A stretch of 64,000 nt of DNA from Agrobacterium cucumeris. Lineage in GTDB: Bacteria; Pseudomonadota; Alphaproteobacteria; Rhizobiales; Rhizobiaceae. Position numbers and translations under genes: made by a program. Below are positions 62,993 to 64,000 of this stretch, piece by piece. The stretch lies in the NCBI RefSeq assembly GCF_030036535.1, contig NZ_CP080387.1, positions 248,001 through 312,000 on the forward strand, given 5' to 3'. The notes below the pieces were generated by a model. It ran no database searches. It was not told the DNA's origin and worked only from the letters and a program-made list of their open reading frames with translations. How positions within the stretch are numbered: the first letter of the stretch is position 1; the number at the start of each line of letters is the position of its first letter.

Positions 62993-63865
62993 ATGAAAAA
63001 CGTCACTTGGGATTCCTATCAGCTTTTCCTTGATGTGTCACGCAGCGGCGGTCTAACGGGCGCCGCTACGTTGACGGGTTTGAGCCCGGCAACCGTCGGG
63101 CGGCGCATGATCGAGCTGGAGGAGCGCATTGGCAAGGCCCTGTTCCAGCGCAGCCAGACGGGATACGCCCTGACGGCGGATGGTCGCGCATTGTTCGACC
63201 GGCTTCAGGCGATGGAGCATGCAGCGAAGGACATCGAAGGATGGCAGAAGGCGTCATCGGCCTCTTCCGTCGTGCGTATTGCCGTCGGCACCTGGAACGC
63301 CTGGCTGCTGACCGGGAACTTCTCCGCCATCTGTACGGATCGCGATGATTTCCGCATCGATCTCTTCATTGCGGAACAGAGGGCGTCCCTGGCCCATCGC
63401 GAAAACGACATCGGTATCCGCGCTTTCGAGCCGCAGGAAAAGAACCTTGCCGCCATCAAGACGGGGGAGGTGGCCTATGCGCCCTACAGATTGCGCAATG
63501 CTGCCGTATCGGTTGCCGACCGCTTATTGGCAGTGACGGACGAAAATGCCATTTCCGCCTATCTGCGCTGGCCGCACGAAAACCGTAGTGGTGATATCGT
63601 GGTAACGGTGAACCGGCCAACCGCGCTTCTTGATCTGGTGCTTTCAGGGGCAGGCGTCGCCGTACTCCCCTGTTTCGTCGGCGATGCAGATGCACGGCTC
63701 ACACGCGAGGGCGGCGAGATCGAACCTCTCCGCCATAATCAGTGGATCGTCATGAACAATGACGATCGCCACCGCCGCGATATACGGACGGTGGCGGACC
63801 GGATGACCCGTCTGATCAAGGGGCATTCCGATTTATATGCCGGGCTCAAGAGCCGTCCGGCGTAA
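62993..63865 (+). CDS. LysR-type transcriptional regulator
   Basis: The 290-residue protein has a LysR-type helix-turn-helix at residues 12-60 (SGGLTGAATLTGLSPATVGR, then MIELEERIGKALFQRSQTGY) and an effector-binding domain (from about 90). It ends with MTRLIKGHSDLYAGLKSRPA. It is divergent from the 115-residue ORF upstream and convergent with the partial gene at the window end. The target and ligand are unknown. Confidence 0.88.
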   Translation: MKNVTWDSYQLFLDVSRSGGLTGAATLTGLSPATVGRRMIELEERIGKALFQRSQTGYALTADGRALFDRLQAMEHAAKDIEGWQKASSASSVVRIAVGTWNAWLLTGNFSAICTDRDDFRIDLFIAEQRASLAHRENDIGIRAFEPQEKNLAAIKTGEVAYAPYRLRNAAVSVADRLLAVTDENAISAYLRWPHENRSGDIVVTVNRPTALLDLVLSGAGVAVLPCFVGDADARLTREGGEIEPLRHNQWIVMNNDDRHRRDIRTVADRMTRLIKGHSDLYAGLKSRPA

Positions 63866-63876
63866 AGGGGGCCGTT

Positions 63877-64000
63877 TCAGGCCGCAGCGCCCTGCGCGAC
63901 GATGACCGGGATCAGCAGATCGCCCCAGTTGCCGCCGCCGCCATGGTGGCGGGCCGAGCGGACCAGCTCGACGGAAACACCGGCCTCAACGGCTTTCATG
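63877..64000 (-). CDS. Unidentified protein, C-terminal end only
   Basis: Forty codons of a minus-strand gene end at TGA 63877-63879. The residues MKAVEAGVSVELVRSARHHG, then GGGNWGDLLIPVIVAQGAAA, form a clear coding end, but the gene runs out of the window. Glycine-rich and without a signature I recognise, it cannot be assigned. The Met at 63999 could be internal. Confidence 0.55.
   Translation of the reverse strand, partial: MKAVEAGVSVELVRSARHHGGGGNWGDLLIPVIVAQGAAA

Noticed and set aside
1..64000. tRNA, rRNA, CRISPR, insertion sequences or prophage
   Set aside because: I looked for cloverleaf-like sequence, spaced direct repeats, transposase ORFs and integrase or phage genes and saw none; this was by eye, not with a dedicated search.

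Overview
The window is a contiguous piece of an alphaproteobacterial chromosome, best matched to the family Rhizobiaceae and most likely Agrobacterium or a close relative. The reasons are the rhizobial flagellin type, the rhizobia-specific flagellar genes (motC, motE, rem, flaF, flbT, the fliK formerly called motD), the gene order (flagellins, fliP to flgF, motA to flhB, flaD, motB to fliR), the alpha-glucoside (agl) operon followed by Entner-Doudoroff genes, and two RIME-like palindromic intergenic elements. No database was searched, so genus-level placement is an inference from remembered gene order.

Bases 1-40047 are one large flagellar cluster. Three near-identical tandem flagellin genes (the first cut by the window edge) and a fourth, more divergent one lie on the minus strand at 1-5983. 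They are followed by a minus-strand run of basal-body, export and motor genes, read from right to left: DUF1217 gene, flgF, fliI, a membrane protein of unknown function, flgB, flgC, fliE, flgG, flgA, flgI, motE, flgH, fliL, fliP. A divergent promoter region at about 16116-16300 separates these from the plus-strand motA-fliM-fliN-fliG-flhB block, a fifth flagellin (flaD-like), and motB-motC-fliK with a flagellar lytic transglycosylase. Next come the regulator rem, the hook, filament and export genes flgE-flgK-flgL-flaF-flbT-flgD-fliQ-flhA-fliR, and a tail of small genes. By architecture the small genes look like the export accessory proteins that are usually unannotated in rhizobia (FliH-, FliJ- and FlgN-like proteins, a rod-binding FlgJ and a second FliL-like protein).

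Bases 40247-43783 hold a GT26 glycosyltransferase-like protein, a Wzz/GumC-type polysaccharide co-polymerase and folD. Bases 43979-51722 are the alpha-glucoside system: a LacI-type regulator with two matching palindromic operators, then binding protein, two permeases, alpha-glucosidase and ATPase (aglR / aglEFGAK). A PilZ-like small protein and a Tat-exported metallophosphatase follow. The zwf-pgl-edd operon (minus strand, 58061-53929) can feed the released glucose into the Entner-Doudoroff route.

The right end carries a putrescine-type gamma-glutamylation gene pair (puuA-like and puuB-like), an HI0933-type flavoprotein, two small overlapping ORFs, a LysR-type regulator and the last codons of an unidentified gene. 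I saw no tRNA, rRNA, CRISPR array, insertion sequence or prophage. The least explained signals are the repeated palindromic leader of the flagellin genes, a 19-bp motif shared by the motA and flgE promoters, an inverted repeat upstream of rem, the candidate FliH, FliJ, FlgN and second FliL proteins, and the two-gene polysaccharide module with an altered glycosyltransferase motif.
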